DNA of 64,000 bases from Teretinema zuelzerae (GTDB lineage: Bacteria; Spirochaetota; Spirochaetia; Treponematales; Treponemataceae). The notes under the pieces were generated by a model. It did not search any database. It was not told where the DNA came from and saw only the letters and a list, made by a program, of their open reading frames with translations. Location of the stretch: the NCBI RefSeq assembly GCF_021021555.1, contig NZ_JAINWA010000001.1, positions 248,001 through 312,000 on the forward strand. The letters run 5' to 3'. This document shows positions 32,671-42,136 of this stretch, one piece after another. Position numbers and translations under genes: made by a program. How positions within the stretch are numbered: position 1 is the first letter of the stretch; each line of letters starts with the position of its first letter.

Positions 32671-34450
32671 GCAATTCGTCAAGATTTACAAGCAGACGGG
32701 CAAGGCTGCCGTTCGAAGGATCAAGGGAAACAACCTGTTTAAGATAGTACTGGGCTTTTCTATAATCTTTTCTTTCCATATAAAGCTCGTACATTGCGAA
32801 CAGAGATTCCTGATTGCGGGGATCGGAGAGCAGGCTCGACCGCAGAGAGGCCAGGCGCGACTCCGCATCGCCCGCGAGCCGGCTTTCATAATAATGCAAA
32901 ACGCTTTTCAGGGCAGGAGACGCATCAGGCAGAGCCGAGGATATCGCGGCCCGGGCGGCGGCGTTTTCTCCCCGAGAGACAAGGCTTTGCAGATACAGGC
33001 CTGTTATCTGGGGAGATTGAGGAGAAGCAGCATAGAGCGAGGAAGCCGCCGATTTCGCTTTCGCATAGTCTCCCGCGCCGAGGAGGGCCCTCACATGAAC
33101 GATCTGATTCTCCGGGGACGGATTGACCGATACGAGCCTTTGCGCAGGCTGCAGGGCGGATTTCCATTCCTTCGCCGCGAGAAAGTCCTCGGCCAGCAAA
33201 TACAAAGCCTGCGTGTTGTCCGGATCGCTTCCCAAAACCTGTTGCACAAGATCTCTCGGCGATTGATTATTCACGTTCTGTCCGGTTTGATAGGCAACCG
33301 CAGCCGCCGACAACAGAATTTCGCCGTCGCCGGGATAGAGGCGGAGCGCTTCCTGCAACAGAGCGGAAGCCGCGACGGGATTTTTATTCCACTCGCGCAC
33401 GACGCGGGATTTTAAAAGAAGATACGACCGGTCGGTTCTGTTCGTGGTCGCGAAGGCGTCGAGCAGGGAGTTCGCCTTGAGAAATTCCTTCCGTTCGATA
33501 AGGATTCTGGCTCGCATCAGCAAATACGCGGTATTGTCGGGATTGTTCTTCAACACCGCAAGGATATATCCGTCCGCAGTGTTCCAGTCTCCCGCCGCGA
33601 AGGATGTCTCGGCGCACAATCTGAGCATTCCCTGGTCCGAGGGATACCGGGCCGCCAGGGATTTCGCCGCCAGGTACGCGTCCGCTCCCCTGCCGCGGGC
33701 CGCGAGAGCGCGGGAGTAGCCGACGCCCGCCGGATAACAGGAACTGTCGAGCTTCCATGCGGTCTCGTAAAACGCGAGGGCGGCGTCAGAATTGCCGCGC
33801 TTTTCGGCCAGGCGGGCGGAAAACAGCGGAGGAAGAACGGAGCGGGGATTCATCGCCGCCGCGCGCCGCAGGGCGTTTTCGGAATCGATATAATAGTCGG
33901 TTTGAGTGCTTTCGGTAAAAAGAACCGCAGACGGAAGCGTCAGCGCAAGGAAATCCGAACTGCCGGCGCTGTAGTCGTAGACGCCCAGCCGGGACGCCTT
34001 GAGCGCTCCGAGATAGCGGTCGGACTCGGGAACAGACGGCAGGGGCCAGGTTACCTGTTCAAGCGGATACAGAAATTTCATGAGTTCGCCGGCAATGGCG
34101 AGAACGAAGCGATTTCGCTCGGTCATTCCCCGGGGATCGGAGGTAACCAGAGACACCGCCTGACGCAGAGAGTCGGGCGAGCCGGTTTCCACATGGGACA
34201 GGATGACCGAATCGAGGTCGCTCCGGTTTTGACGCTCCCTGTCCGGAAGCGCAAGGGGCGTGCCCGCGGCGTCCTGGATCGAAGAAGGAGTCACCTCGGC
34301 CGATTTCTGCCCGTCCGATTTGCCTGCAAGCCGGGAGGTCCCGCCTCCGGCCGATCCGGAAGGAGAGGAGGCGCAGGAAACAACGGCTGCCGCGAGCAAG
34401 GCAAGAGGAAACGCTTGATAGTGATGTTTCGCCTTAATCGCGCGCGTCAC
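32660..34450 (-). CDS. TPR-repeat lipoprotein
   Basis: About 596 residues. The signal peptide ends in a lipobox (LLAAAVVSCASSP), so the protein is probably lipidated. A Ser/Gly-rich linker follows, then at least eight TPR-like helix pairs from about 190 to the end (for example AALAFYETAWKLDSSCYPAG, DYRKAQYYLKQVVSLDPSNG). A GTG at 34450 is preferred because AGGAGG lies 10 nt upstream; the ATG at 34459 lies only 1 nt after that AGGAGG. The start overlaps the upstream membrane-protein gene. It probably acts as an envelope scaffold protein. Confidence 0.85.
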   Translation of the reverse strand: MTRAIKAKHHYQAFPLALLAAAVVSCASSPSGSAGGGTSRLAGKSDGQKSAEVTPSSIQDAAGTPLALPDRERQNRSDLDSVILSHVETGSPDSLRQAVSLVTSDPRGMTERNRFVLAIAGELMKFLYPLEQVTWPLPSVPESDRYLGALKASRLGVYDYSAGSSDFLALTLPSAVLFTESTQTDYYIDSENALRRAAAMNPRSVLPPLFSARLAEKRGNSDAALAFYETAWKLDSSCYPAGVGYSRALAARGRGADAYLAAKSLAARYPSDQGMLRLCAETSFAAGDWNTADGYILAVLKNNPDNTAYLLMRARILIERKEFLKANSLLDAFATTNRTDRSYLLLKSRVVREWNKNPVAASALLQEALRLYPGDGEILLSAAAVAYQTGQNVNNQSPRDLVQQVLGSDPDNTQALYLLAEDFLAAKEWKSALQPAQRLVSVNPSPENQIVHVRALLGAGDYAKAKSAASSLYAASPQSPQITGLYLQSLVSRGENAAARAAISSALPDASPALKSVLHYYESRLAGDAESRLASLRSSLLSDPRNQESLFAMYELYMERKDYRKAQYYLKQVVSLDPSNGSLARLLVNLDELLAR

Positions 34451-34991
34451 TGAAATCATGCCTCCTGAAGAGCCACAGCAGAAACGACACGATTGTCGGA
34501 ATCAGGAGGAGAGGAAGCCACCACAAAGCCAGGGATACGAGGGAGACGTGAATGATGTCGGTCGAAAAGAGCAGGAACAGGAAGCCCAGGGCGAAGAAGA
34601 AAAAGGCCGGAACAATGAACATGGGATGGGCCCGCCGATAGCGGATCATGCCGGAAATCATGAATGAAAGCCCGACGAACAGCATAAGGAAAGGCCACAC
34701 CGAAGGCAGCGGAATCGAAAACAGCCCGAGGTCGAGCAATAGAAGCAGAAAGCCGGAGAGAAGCAGAAACGAGGCTGAAAAATGAAACCGGAAGCGGTCC
34801 TCGAAATAATGGCCCGACCATGCAAGGAAGAGGCCGCAGGCGATGGAGACAAGGGGAAGAACCATGTAGAACAGATGCCGGTTCAACAAGGTCATCAATG
34901 TAATAACCACCGCGAGAAATCCGATGCTTGAGGGGAGAACCACCACAGACAAACGAAGCAGCACTTGAGAGATCAACCCTTTTCTGTTCAC
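34434..34991 (-). CDS. Hypothetical integral membrane protein
   Basis: About 185 residues with six hydrophobic helices (roughly 10-32, 36-56, 67-83, 90-108, 118-138, 146-170). Charged residues are few and lie in loops. The GTG at 34991 is chosen because GGAGG is 6 nt upstream; a GTG at 34997 abuts it. The C-terminus overlaps the TPR lipoprotein start, implying coupling. No family is recognised. Confidence 0.72.
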   Translation of the reverse strand: MNRKGLISQVLLRLSVVVLPSSIGFLAVVITLMTLLNRHLFYMVLPLVSIACGLFLAWSGHYFEDRFRFHFSASFLLLSGFLLLLLDLGLFSIPLPSVWPFLMLFVGLSFMISGMIRYRRAHPMFIVPAFFFFALGFLFLLFSTDIIHVSLVSLALWWLPLLLIPTIVSFLLWLFRRHDFSDARD

Positions 34992-35034
34992 ACGCACCCT
35001 CCGGACATCGTATTTTAGACCAGTTTTCCATATC

Positions 35035-35064
35035 TTGCCAATAGTTATCGCGCCATGATAGTAT
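35035..35064 (+). promoter_or_regulatory. Promoter giving a probably leaderless mRNA (35071 lipoprotein)
   Basis: TTGCCA (35035-35040), an 18-nt spacer and TAGTAT (35059-35064). The GTG start is 6 nt after the -10, so transcription should begin at or very near the start codon. Confidence 0.5.
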
Positions 35065-35070
35065 CCATCC

Positions 35071-36126
35071 GTGTCAAAAAACGTAGTCGCACCAGCCGTT
35101 ATCGCCGCCGTTTTGCTCGCGTTTTCGTCATGCGTCCCGGAGACCGGCAGCTATCTGACGAAGGGGCTCGGCTCCCGGGAATCGGAACAAAAAGAACTGC
35201 TGAAGCTGCTTGCCTCCAAGAATCACGACAGCGAAACCGCCTTCGCGGTGCAGAACAGAATAGCGGGAAACCTTCTGGAAGCCGGACAAACCCGATCCCT
35301 CGTCCTGTTCCTCACTGAATCCGTGGAACGCGATTATCAGAATCCCTATAACGCATACTGGCTCCTCATGACCGCGCATTCGTACCTGAACGACGGAGCG
35401 GTAAAAATCGCCGAATACTATTTCAACCGCATACTGAAGAACCATCCGGATCTTGAAATTCGCGGAAAATCCATTCATATGATCTGCCTGCAAAACCTCA
35501 TCCGCATTACGGAATCTCCGGAAATGCAAGTTGCGTACTACACGGACCTCATCACCCGATTCGGATCGCAGATAGATCTGGGCTCGGCATACTTCAACAT
35601 GGGCCGTTCCTACGAAAAACTCGGCGAGTGGGAGCTCGCAATACAAACATATTCGCAGTTCCTCAGTTACGGCGCCTTCAACATCATTATTCCCGGAGTT
35701 CCGGACGCCTACGAATACGCGAAACGAATCGTGGACTACGACAGTTCCGCGAAGGACTGGACCTTTGAAACCCTCGACGATCTGGTGACGAGCGTAAAAA
35801 AAGCCATCGCCCAGTACGACTACCGATCGCTCGACCGCTATCGCGCAAAGGTGAATTTCTTCGCCATGTCCTGGAAGCAGGAATCGAGTGACAACAACTC
35901 CCAGGCGGACTTCCGCATGCTCGACTTCATGAGGGGAAATAGAATCCGCTACAACGACGAGCTCGACGCCTCCTCGAACCCGACCGAAGCGTATTTGCGA
36001 ACCTGGGGCTGGAGCCAGTACGTCAATATCTGGTATCTGTACTTCAGGAAAATCAGTTTTCCCGCGGATCCTGAAATTCACGGAAGATGGGAATGGGCCG
36101 GCATTTATTATGGAGACAAGCTGTAA
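35071..36126 (+). CDS. TPR-containing lipoprotein
   Basis: 351 residues from a GTG at 35071, with no Shine-Dalgarno. The signal peptide ends in the lipobox LLAFSSC (Cys21). Helical repeats follow, with a clear TPR at about 170-205 (GSAYFNMGRSYEKLGEWELA). The C-terminal 100 residues are rich in Trp and Tyr and unlike TPRs. The stop abuts the lytic transglycosylase start, so the two are probably made together at the cell wall. I do not recognise a named family. Confidence 0.82.
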   Translation: MSKNVVAPAVIAAVLLAFSSCVPETGSYLTKGLGSRESEQKELLKLLASKNHDSETAFAVQNRIAGNLLEAGQTRSLVLFLTESVERDYQNPYNAYWLLMTAHSYLNDGAVKIAEYYFNRILKNHPDLEIRGKSIHMICLQNLIRITESPEMQVAYYTDLITRFGSQIDLGSAYFNMGRSYEKLGEWELAIQTYSQFLSYGAFNIIIPGVPDAYEYAKRIVDYDSSAKDWTFETLDDLVTSVKKAIAQYDYRSLDRYRAKVNFFAMSWKQESSDNNSQADFRMLDFMRGNRIRYNDELDASSNPTEAYLRTWGWSQYVNIWYLYFRKISFPADPEIHGRWEWAGIYYGDKL

Positions 36127-37539
36127 ATGAATCATGCACGACGCCTGCTGACAGCGGCGATTATCGCATGCTCCGGGTTTTCCGCGCATGCCGCCCACGA
36201 TCCACTCGCACAGGAAGCGGGCATAGTCGAACGCGCTTCTGCGCAAACAGGAGAACCGGTAGTCCAATCGACCGGGGGAGCCGAGTCTGAAATCCCGGGA
36301 ACTCCGGCAGAACTTCCATTGTCCGGAGAGGTTTCGAATCCTGAAGCCACAGTCCCCGCGAAGATTCATCCGGTGCGGCTCAGGCCTGTTTCGGCGGTTC
36401 CTGATATAGCGGCGCCCGAAGCTGAATACGCTCTGATCAACCGCTACCGAACCCAATACTCCAGCCCCGAAGGAATCAAGTACCTGTCTGCGGTAATGAA
36501 GCGCTCGGCGCCGTACCGCGATTTCATCGTCAGCGAACTGGAGCGCATGGGCGCTCCCGCGCGCCTGCTGTATCTTCCGGTCATAGAATCGGGCTTTTCG
36601 GTTACCGCCGTTTCGCGTTCGGGAGCGACCGGGCTGTGGCAGTTCATGAAGAACAGTACGGCCCCCTTCAACCTGAGAATCAACGAATGGATGGACGAGC
36701 GGCGCGATCCCTGGCTCACCACCACGGCGGCGATCAGAAAGCTCAAAGAAAACTACGACTACCTCGGCGACTGGTATCTCGCACTCGCCGCCTACAATTG
36801 CGGACTCGGGGCGACGAGAACAGCGGTGAAAAAAGGCGGAAGCTCTGACTACTGGTACTTGTCGTCCAAGGGCTTTTTCAAAAAGGAAACCGTGCACTAT
36901 GTGCCGAAATTCCTCGCGATATCCGAAATACTCGACGAAAGCGACTCGTTAGGCATCGACTGGGGCGAAACCGACGAATCGACGTACGAAGTGATCCCCG
37001 TAAAACGGGCGGTCGACATATCCGTTCTGGCGAAGGAGACGGGGGTAGACCCGGCGGTCATGAAAAAGGCGAACCCAGCCCTGGCTTACAATATTACGCC
37101 TCCCGATGTTTCATACGGGCTGAGAATTCCCGCAGAAACGAAGGAATCGGTAGAAACAATCCTCGCGGACAAAAACAGGAAACTGCTTGAATACTACATG
37201 TACAAGGTGAAATCGGGCGACACCCTGTATGCCCTGGCCCTGCATTACGGCATCTCGGTCGACATGATCCTGCAGCATAATCCGGGAGTGAAGGCCTCGG
37301 CCCTGAAAATCGGAAAGAAACTGGTGATACCCGCCCTGAAAGACGTAAAAGCCTACACAGGGAAGAAGGATCCGGACAGCCTCGATTTCTCGGGCTCCTA
37401 TCTGGTGAAGCGGGGCGACACCCTGTGGTCCATCGCCCTGGCCTACAATATCCAGGTCGAAACCCTGGCGGACCGAAACAATCTGGATGTGAATTCCGTT
37501 CTCAAGTCAGGAAAAGAACTCAAAGTGCCGATACTGTAA
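36127..37539 (+). CDS. Lytic transglycosylase with LysM domains (MltD-like)
   Basis: 470 residues. A signal peptide (1-22), a Pro/Glu-rich linker, then a family 1 transglycosylase domain (about 120-280). The catalytic Glu154 sits in LYLPVIESGFSVTAVSRSGATGLWQFM, shown here only to mark the pattern ES...GATGLWQF; AAYNCGLGATRTA completes the fold. Two canonical LysM domains follow (starting YKVKSGDTLYALAL and YLVKRGDTLWSIAL), with a degenerate third before them. It cleaves glycan strands with anhydromuropeptide formation. It begins directly after the lipoprotein stop. Confidence 0.93.
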   Translation: MNHARRLLTAAIIACSGFSAHAAHDPLAQEAGIVERASAQTGEPVVQSTGGAESEIPGTPAELPLSGEVSNPEATVPAKIHPVRLRPVSAVPDIAAPEAEYALINRYRTQYSSPEGIKYLSAVMKRSAPYRDFIVSELERMGAPARLLYLPVIESGFSVTAVSRSGATGLWQFMKNSTAPFNLRINEWMDERRDPWLTTTAAIRKLKENYDYLGDWYLALAAYNCGLGATRTAVKKGGSSDYWYLSSKGFFKKETVHYVPKFLAISEILDESDSLGIDWGETDESTYEVIPVKRAVDISVLAKETGVDPAVMKKANPALAYNITPPDVSYGLRIPAETKESVETILADKNRKLLEYYMYKVKSGDTLYALALHYGISVDMILQHNPGVKASALKIGKKLVIPALKDVKAYTGKKDPDSLDFSGSYLVKRGDTLWSIALAYNIQVETLADRNNLDVNSVLKSGKELKVPIL

Positions 37540-37553
37540 AAAACGGAGGAACG

Positions 37554-38882
37554 ATGTTCTTTACAAAAGGCATGGCCCGCGCCGCATGCGGAATGCTGAT
37601 TCTTCTGGGATGTTCGAACGCGGCAGCCCAGCAGCGGCCGATGGAAGCAACCTCGTCCATTGATTGGCAAAAAGAAACGATCCATTCGGTTCTCTCGCTC
37701 GATACGATAAAAACCGGCATTCAATTGCCTTCGGGACGCAATTCGGCTTTGCAGATTCTCGAAATGGAAACCCCAGCCCTCTTAAAGGACACATTCTTTT
37801 CTATTCTGGTGGATTCCTCGTCCCTTCTGGGAGATTCGGTCGAACGCGGAGAAATTTCGCTCGGGGATCTCAACCGGATAATCGATACGGGAAAAAGAAC
37901 GCCGCCCTGGGTTTCTCCGGATCTGAAAAAAGTATCGATGACGCATGCAGTCGATCTTGCGGACATAGGCTCCCTTTTTATTCATCACACGGCGGTTCAA
38001 AAACCGAAGCCCATTCTGGACACCATTCCGTCCCGGGCCTTCTCGGGAATTCTCATCGACGCCCGCTCGCCTCTGCCGGTTCACGGCGAATACGAGCAGG
38101 CGATCCTCCAGCCCTGCCTCTTCCCCCGGATCTGGAACAGCGGCATGGAGCTATTGTATGAAAAGAATATGGTAAAGCCTGAAATCGCGAAAAAACAGGG
38201 AATCGCGCTGTACTCGTCCAATCCCGACGAAAGCGCGTACCGGGACGTCATCGGCGACAATCCGCTGAGAGTCTCGGCGAGACAGATTTTCGGAACCCAT
38301 CATACCGATCCGATAATATCCAACGATGACTATCTGCGCATTATGACGCAAAGCGAAAACCGGGATCTGCTCGCGAACGGAAAAGTAGTCATACTTTGCT
38401 CCGAGGAAAGTTTGGAATCGCGAGGGATCGGGCCCCGGAAGGACGACGCGTATTATTTCGCATGGAAGGATGTAGGCGAGCGGCTGTCAGCCCGCGAAGC
38501 GAAAAAGATCGATTTCAGCGACAGCTGGAAGGGGTTGAAGCTTACCATATACGACATCCGATTCGTGGCGGATACGGCGCGAATCCTTCCGGAAGAGCGT
38601 GGGCGCCTAGACGTAATCGCCGAAGCCCTCCTCCTCGCGGGGCCGAGAGCGTCTTTCCTGATCGAAGGACATACGGCGAGCGTGGGTAAACCCGCTGGAG
38701 AAACCGCTCTTTCGGTCGATCGCGCGCTCACGATAGCGAAGGAACTCCAGGCGCGAGGGATCGCGGCCGAACGTATCCATTCGGCGGGCTTCGGCGGCAC
38801 CAAACCGGTGGCTAACAACGATACAGACGAGGGCCGGGCTCTGAACCGGCGGGTCGAAATCACCATCCAGCTGCCGGATTGA
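37554..38882 (+). CDS. OmpA-domain lipoprotein
   Basis: 442 residues from the ATG at 37554, with GGAGGA upstream. The signal peptide ends in the lipobox LILLGCSN. Residues 30-310 are of unknown fold. The C-terminal 110 residues match the OmpA peptidoglycan-binding domain: FLIEGHTASVG, LSVDRALTIAKELQARGI and NRRVEITIQ. It should tether the outer envelope to peptidoglycan. It follows the lytic transglycosylase by 14 nt. Confidence 0.9.
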   Translation: MFFTKGMARAACGMLILLGCSNAAAQQRPMEATSSIDWQKETIHSVLSLDTIKTGIQLPSGRNSALQILEMETPALLKDTFFSILVDSSSLLGDSVERGEISLGDLNRIIDTGKRTPPWVSPDLKKVSMTHAVDLADIGSLFIHHTAVQKPKPILDTIPSRAFSGILIDARSPLPVHGEYEQAILQPCLFPRIWNSGMELLYEKNMVKPEIAKKQGIALYSSNPDESAYRDVIGDNPLRVSARQIFGTHHTDPIISNDDYLRIMTQSENRDLLANGKVVILCSEESLESRGIGPRKDDAYYFAWKDVGERLSAREAKKIDFSDSWKGLKLTIYDIRFVADTARILPEERGRLDVIAEALLLAGPRASFLIEGHTASVGKPAGETALSVDRALTIAKELQARGIAAERIHSAGFGGTKPVANNDTDEGRALNRRVEITIQLPD

Positions 38883-38936
38883 CGGCTCGCCGGGCGCGTG
38901 GTAGACTTTTAGCGATATAAGAAAGGGGATATGCAC

Positions 38937-39275
38937 ATGTCCAGTTCAAAGAGTATTGACCGGGAAATCGACGCGATCAGCGCCGAAACCGACGAATCCT
39001 TCGTAGAAGGAAAGATTTACTGCGCGAATTGCATTCACTGCAAACTCGTTCCGTCTCCGGGAAACTCCGTAGGGCAATTCTACCTGAGGGTGCGCTGCGA
39101 CGCCGGCAAATGGAAAAAGAAGCTCGGCGAGGAAAAGATATATAAATACTTCACTGTTACCAGGCGCAGCATCGATTGTTGTGATTCATACGAACCCATG
39201 GGCGACGCAGGCGAATTCATCAGCGACCTGAAACGAACGCTTCCCATTCGGGACGAACTCTACCGCAAGGAATAG
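38937..39275 (+). CDS. Cysteine-rich small hypothetical protein
   Basis: 112 residues from the ATG at 38937, with AAGGGG 8 nt upstream. Clustered cysteines (YCANCIHCKL, RCDAGKW, IDCCDSYEP) suggest a zinc-ribbon or metal site. The pattern LRVRCDAGKWKKKLGEEKIY looks like a basic surface. There is no signal peptide, so it is cytoplasmic. No named family is recognised. Confidence 0.72.
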   Translation: MSSSKSIDREIDAISAETDESFVEGKIYCANCIHCKLVPSPGNSVGQFYLRVRCDAGKWKKKLGEEKIYKYFTVTRRSIDCCDSYEPMGDAGEFISDLKRTLPIRDELYRKE

Positions 39276-39282
39276 AACTATA

Positions 39283-39684
39283 ATGAAACATCGGAAACAA
39301 TTACTCCCGTTAGCCGCGGCGCTGGGAACCGCGCTCGCGGTTGTGTCCTGTTCAAGCGTGCCGGACGCCAGCGCTCTCCCGCCTGAAATGTCGGCGATCG
39401 AGCTCAGCCAAAAGGGGCAGGAAGCCCTGGACCGCAACAAGTACGCGGCCGCCCGAGTGTATTATCAGACGATAATCGACCGATACGGCACCGATAATTC
39501 GTTGTTGACGGGAGCTGAATTCGAAATAGCGCATATTTTCGTGAAGCAGAAAAAATGGGACGAAGCCCGGCCAATGCTCGAAGCGATTATCGCCAGGTAC
39601 GAATCCGCGGGAGGAGCGGCGCTGCCCCCCGAATATCTCGTTCTCGCGCGGAACGATCTCGCAAAGATTCCGCTGGATCAATAA
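39283..39684 (+). CDS. Small TPR lipoprotein
   Basis: 133 residues. The signal peptide ends in the lipobox AVVSCSS (Cys at about 23). A TPR pair (ALDRNKYAAARVYYQTIIDR and VKQKKWDEARPMLEAIIARY) fills the rest. It is similar in plan to BamD/YfiO-like helical lipoproteins but much shorter. It follows the Cys-rich gene by 7 nt and ends at a strong terminator. Confidence 0.82.
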   Translation: MKHRKQLLPLAAALGTALAVVSCSSVPDASALPPEMSAIELSQKGQEALDRNKYAAARVYYQTIIDRYGTDNSLLTGAEFEIAHIFVKQKKWDEARPMLEAIIARYESAGGAALPPEYLVLARNDLAKIPLDQ

Positions 39685-39727
39685 ACAGGAACGAAATTTT
39701 AGAAAGATGCTGATTCGCGCAGTATGC

Positions 39728-39768
39728 AAAACGCCCCGGAAACGCTCGGTTTTCGGGGCGTTTTTTTT
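39728..39768 (+). terminator. Rho-independent terminator of the envelope operon
   Basis: AAAACGCCCCG pairs with CGGGGCGTTTT across a 15-nt loop and ends in nine T. The A-rich left arm means it may also serve the convergent VWA gene. Confidence 0.9.
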
Positions 39769-39773
39769 TATTT

Positions 39774-40904
39774 TCAGTACGTTTCGCCGTGAGGAAGGAT
39801 GATTACGTTCAGCTGAACATCCTTCTCGAAGGCGAGGCGGCTCACGCTTTCGTTTGTCACCCTGCCCCGCGGCTTAGGATGGGGAGGGGCGTCGCCGATA
39901 AGGATGATTTTCCGGTCGGCGTCGGGATTCCACTTCAGGGCAAGCGCCCCGTCGAGGGCCTCGTACACCGCTTCCGGAATATCCCGGCCGCCCTGCACCC
40001 TGAAAGACACGAGAGACTTTTGGAAGGCCTTCAGATCCGTTGTAAACGGGCAGGCCGACTTGACGAGAAAGTCCTCGAAATAATCCTTGTACAACACCAG
40101 AGCGACCCGCCACGCCGGATATTGCGGCAATAGCTCTGCGAGCATCGGCTCCAACAGCTCGCGCACCTTCGCGATGTCGTCGATCATGCTTTCGGTCGAA
40201 TCTATGACGAAAACGACGTCGAGAGACTTCTGGCCCGGAGGTTCGAGAATCGTTCGGATCATGGGGACGATATCGTCCGGGCCCTTCGCGTAGAGGGTTT
40301 TTCCCTTGAACCGGTCCGCAAGATCGGAAAAGGTAGAGACGGTGTCCTTCATGTACGAGACGCCGACTTCGGGAGAGGCTTTAACGACAGCTTTCTGCGT
40401 GACCCTCAACCGGAAGGGATTGTCCGCGAAGGCGCCGGAGTAGTCGCCCCAGGGTTTTGAAAACGCGCGGATATTGAGGAAGGTGCCGTCGAGGACCTGC
40501 ACATCCCCGCTGCGGGTCCATTCGTACCCGTAGCGTATGATGTAGGGTATCCAGATATGGAAGGCAGTCCCTATCGGCGTGTCGCGTTCGGGCGTCGAAT
40601 CGATGAGGCTGTAGATTTTCTTTTCCGGAGGAATGAAGCCGCCGTCCAGAAGGCGTTTTTCGTCTCCGTTTATCGGGTTCCACTCGAGAGCGCGGTAAGC
40701 GTAGTTGTCCGCACGGAGCTTGGGATCCCGGGTGGTCTCGGTAAGAAGGACCGCCTGTATGTCGCTCTTTGCCTTTATGTACAAATGATATCCGCCCTCG
40801 GGACTCTGGAGGATGCGCACATCATCCGGTCCGAGGGATAGATCCAAGGCCTGGAGAGACAGGGAAGCCAGAAAAACCGCCAATACGCACAGGGATTTCT
40901 TCAT
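39774..40904 (-). CDS. Exported von Willebrand factor A domain protein
   Basis: 376 residues from the ATG at 40904, where a signal peptide begins (KKSLCVLAVFLASLSLQA); a longer reading to 41042 is rejected. The VWA domain spans about 225-370, with the metal-ion motif DSTES (VVFVIDSTESMIDD) and later VQGGRDIPEAVYEAL and ILIGDAPPHP. The N-terminal half is a beta-rich region of unknown type. VWA domains mediate protein binding through a bound divalent metal. It is transcribed divergently from corA. Confidence 0.88.
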   Translation of the reverse strand: MKKSLCVLAVFLASLSLQALDLSLGPDDVRILQSPEGGYHLYIKAKSDIQAVLLTETTRDPKLRADNYAYRALEWNPINGDEKRLLDGGFIPPEKKIYSLIDSTPERDTPIGTAFHIWIPYIIRYGYEWTRSGDVQVLDGTFLNIRAFSKPWGDYSGAFADNPFRLRVTQKAVVKASPEVGVSYMKDTVSTFSDLADRFKGKTLYAKGPDDIVPMIRTILEPPGQKSLDVVFVIDSTESMIDDIAKVRELLEPMLAELLPQYPAWRVALVLYKDYFEDFLVKSACPFTTDLKAFQKSLVSFRVQGGRDIPEAVYEALDGALALKWNPDADRKIILIGDAPPHPKPRGRVTNESVSRLAFEKDVQLNVIILPHGETY

Positions 40905-40959
40905 ATTTCTAGTATCGGCCTCCTGCCCTTCCCTGTTTACCGCGAATTTACGCCTGAGC

Positions 40960-40988
40960 TTGCGTCGTTTATCGCTCCGGCGTATCAT
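40960..40988 (+). promoter_or_regulatory. Promoter giving a probably leaderless corA mRNA
   Basis: TTGCGT (40960-40965), a 17-nt spacer and TATCAT (40983-40988). The ATG is 7 nt after the -10, where the transcript is expected to begin. Confidence 0.6.
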
Positions 40989-40995
40989 CTGGGGT

Positions 40996-42108
40996 ATGGG
41001 AAAGACGAATAAGCCGCACAGAGCTGAGCATGCCCGGCGCATTCAGCCGTTGTACCGGAACGTGGGCGAATCGGGGGCCGGGGTGTCGCCGGGAACGCCG
41101 GTGTACATCGGGGACCGGGAGCCGGCGGAATCGACCTATACGCTGATACAGTACACGCCGCGCTCGGTGACGGTGGCGACTCCGAAGACGGTCGAAGAGC
41201 TCATGGCGATGATCGAGCCGGACGCGATAAACTGGATAAACGTGAACGGACTTGCGAGCGAGGCCGACTATAAATGGCTGTGCGCCCTGTTCAAGCTCGA
41301 CCCGCTCACGATGGAAGACATGCGCAATACGGAGCATCGGCCGAAATTCGAAGACTTCGGCGAATACATCATGCTTATCACCAAGATGCTCAAAAGGCAC
41401 GAACTGGGCGCGACCGAGTACGAACAGGTGAGCTTCGTATTGACGAAGAATACGGTCATCACCTTTCAGGAGGTGAGCGGGGACTGTTTCGATCCGGTGC
41501 GGGAACGCCTGAAAAGCGGCGCCGGAAGGATCAGGAGGCTGGGAAGCGACTACCTCGCGTACGCCCTCCTGGACGTCATCGTGGATAATTATTTCGCGGT
41601 CCTGGAGGACATCGGCAGGCGGCTTGAGCACTTCGAGGACGAGAGCACCCAGGACAGGGAGTCTACCCGTTTCATGGCGGGATTGCAAAACGTCAAGCGG
41701 GAGCTCAACACCATGCGGCGCATCCTCTGGCCGGTGCGGGACGTCGTGAACGCGGCCCTCCACAGCGAGTCCGCGCTGATCACGGACGAACTCAGGCCCT
41801 TTCTCCGGGATCTTCTGGAAAACTGCGTGCAGGTGATAGAAGCGATCGAGAACTACCGCGAAACCGCCTCGGGGATTCAGGAAGTGTTTCTTTCGACCGT
41901 CTCGCTCAGAATGAACGAAGTGATGAAGATGCTCACGGTGATATCGACCATTTTTATTCCGCTGACCTTCATCGCGGGCGTATACGGAATGAATTTTATG
42001 CACATGCCGGAGCTCGGCTCCCGATGGGGATATCCCGCGGCATGGCTCGTCATGGCGGCGATCGCGTCAGCCCTGATATTGTATTTCAAGAAGAAAAAAT
42101 GGCTCTAG
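40996..42108 (+). CDS. corA: CorA-family magnesium/cobalt transporter
   Basis: 370 residues from the ATG at 40996; a longer reading from 40813 would run into the divergent gene. The N-terminal domain is cytoplasmic and helical. The C-terminus has two membrane helices, the first ending in the pore signature YGMNF (FIPLTFIAGVYGMNFMHMPE), the second AAWLVMAAIASALILYF followed by a basic tail KKKKWL. It is a pentameric channel for Mg2+ entry. No Shine-Dalgarno is present. Confidence 0.95.
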   Translation: MGKTNKPHRAEHARRIQPLYRNVGESGAGVSPGTPVYIGDREPAESTYTLIQYTPRSVTVATPKTVEELMAMIEPDAINWINVNGLASEADYKWLCALFKLDPLTMEDMRNTEHRPKFEDFGEYIMLITKMLKRHELGATEYEQVSFVLTKNTVITFQEVSGDCFDPVRERLKSGAGRIRRLGSDYLAYALLDVIVDNYFAVLEDIGRRLEHFEDESTQDRESTRFMAGLQNVKRELNTMRRILWPVRDVVNAALHSESALITDELRPFLRDLLENCVQVIEAIENYRETASGIQEVFLSTVSLRMNEVMKMLTVISTIFIPLTFIAGVYGMNFMHMPELGSRWGYPAAWLVMAAIASALILYFKKKKWL

Positions 42109-42136
42109 AAAAGCGCGCATACGTCAGGAGTTGAAC

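Noticed and set aside
35128-36897. 589-codon open frame on the minus strand
   Set aside because: It lies fully opposite two well-supported genes (TPR lipoprotein and LysM transglycosylase); its product has no family features and is a GC-driven shadow.
40969-42003. 344-codon minus-strand frame opposite corA
   Set aside because: corA has clear motifs in the plus frame; the opposite product is Arg/His/Val-rich with no domain.
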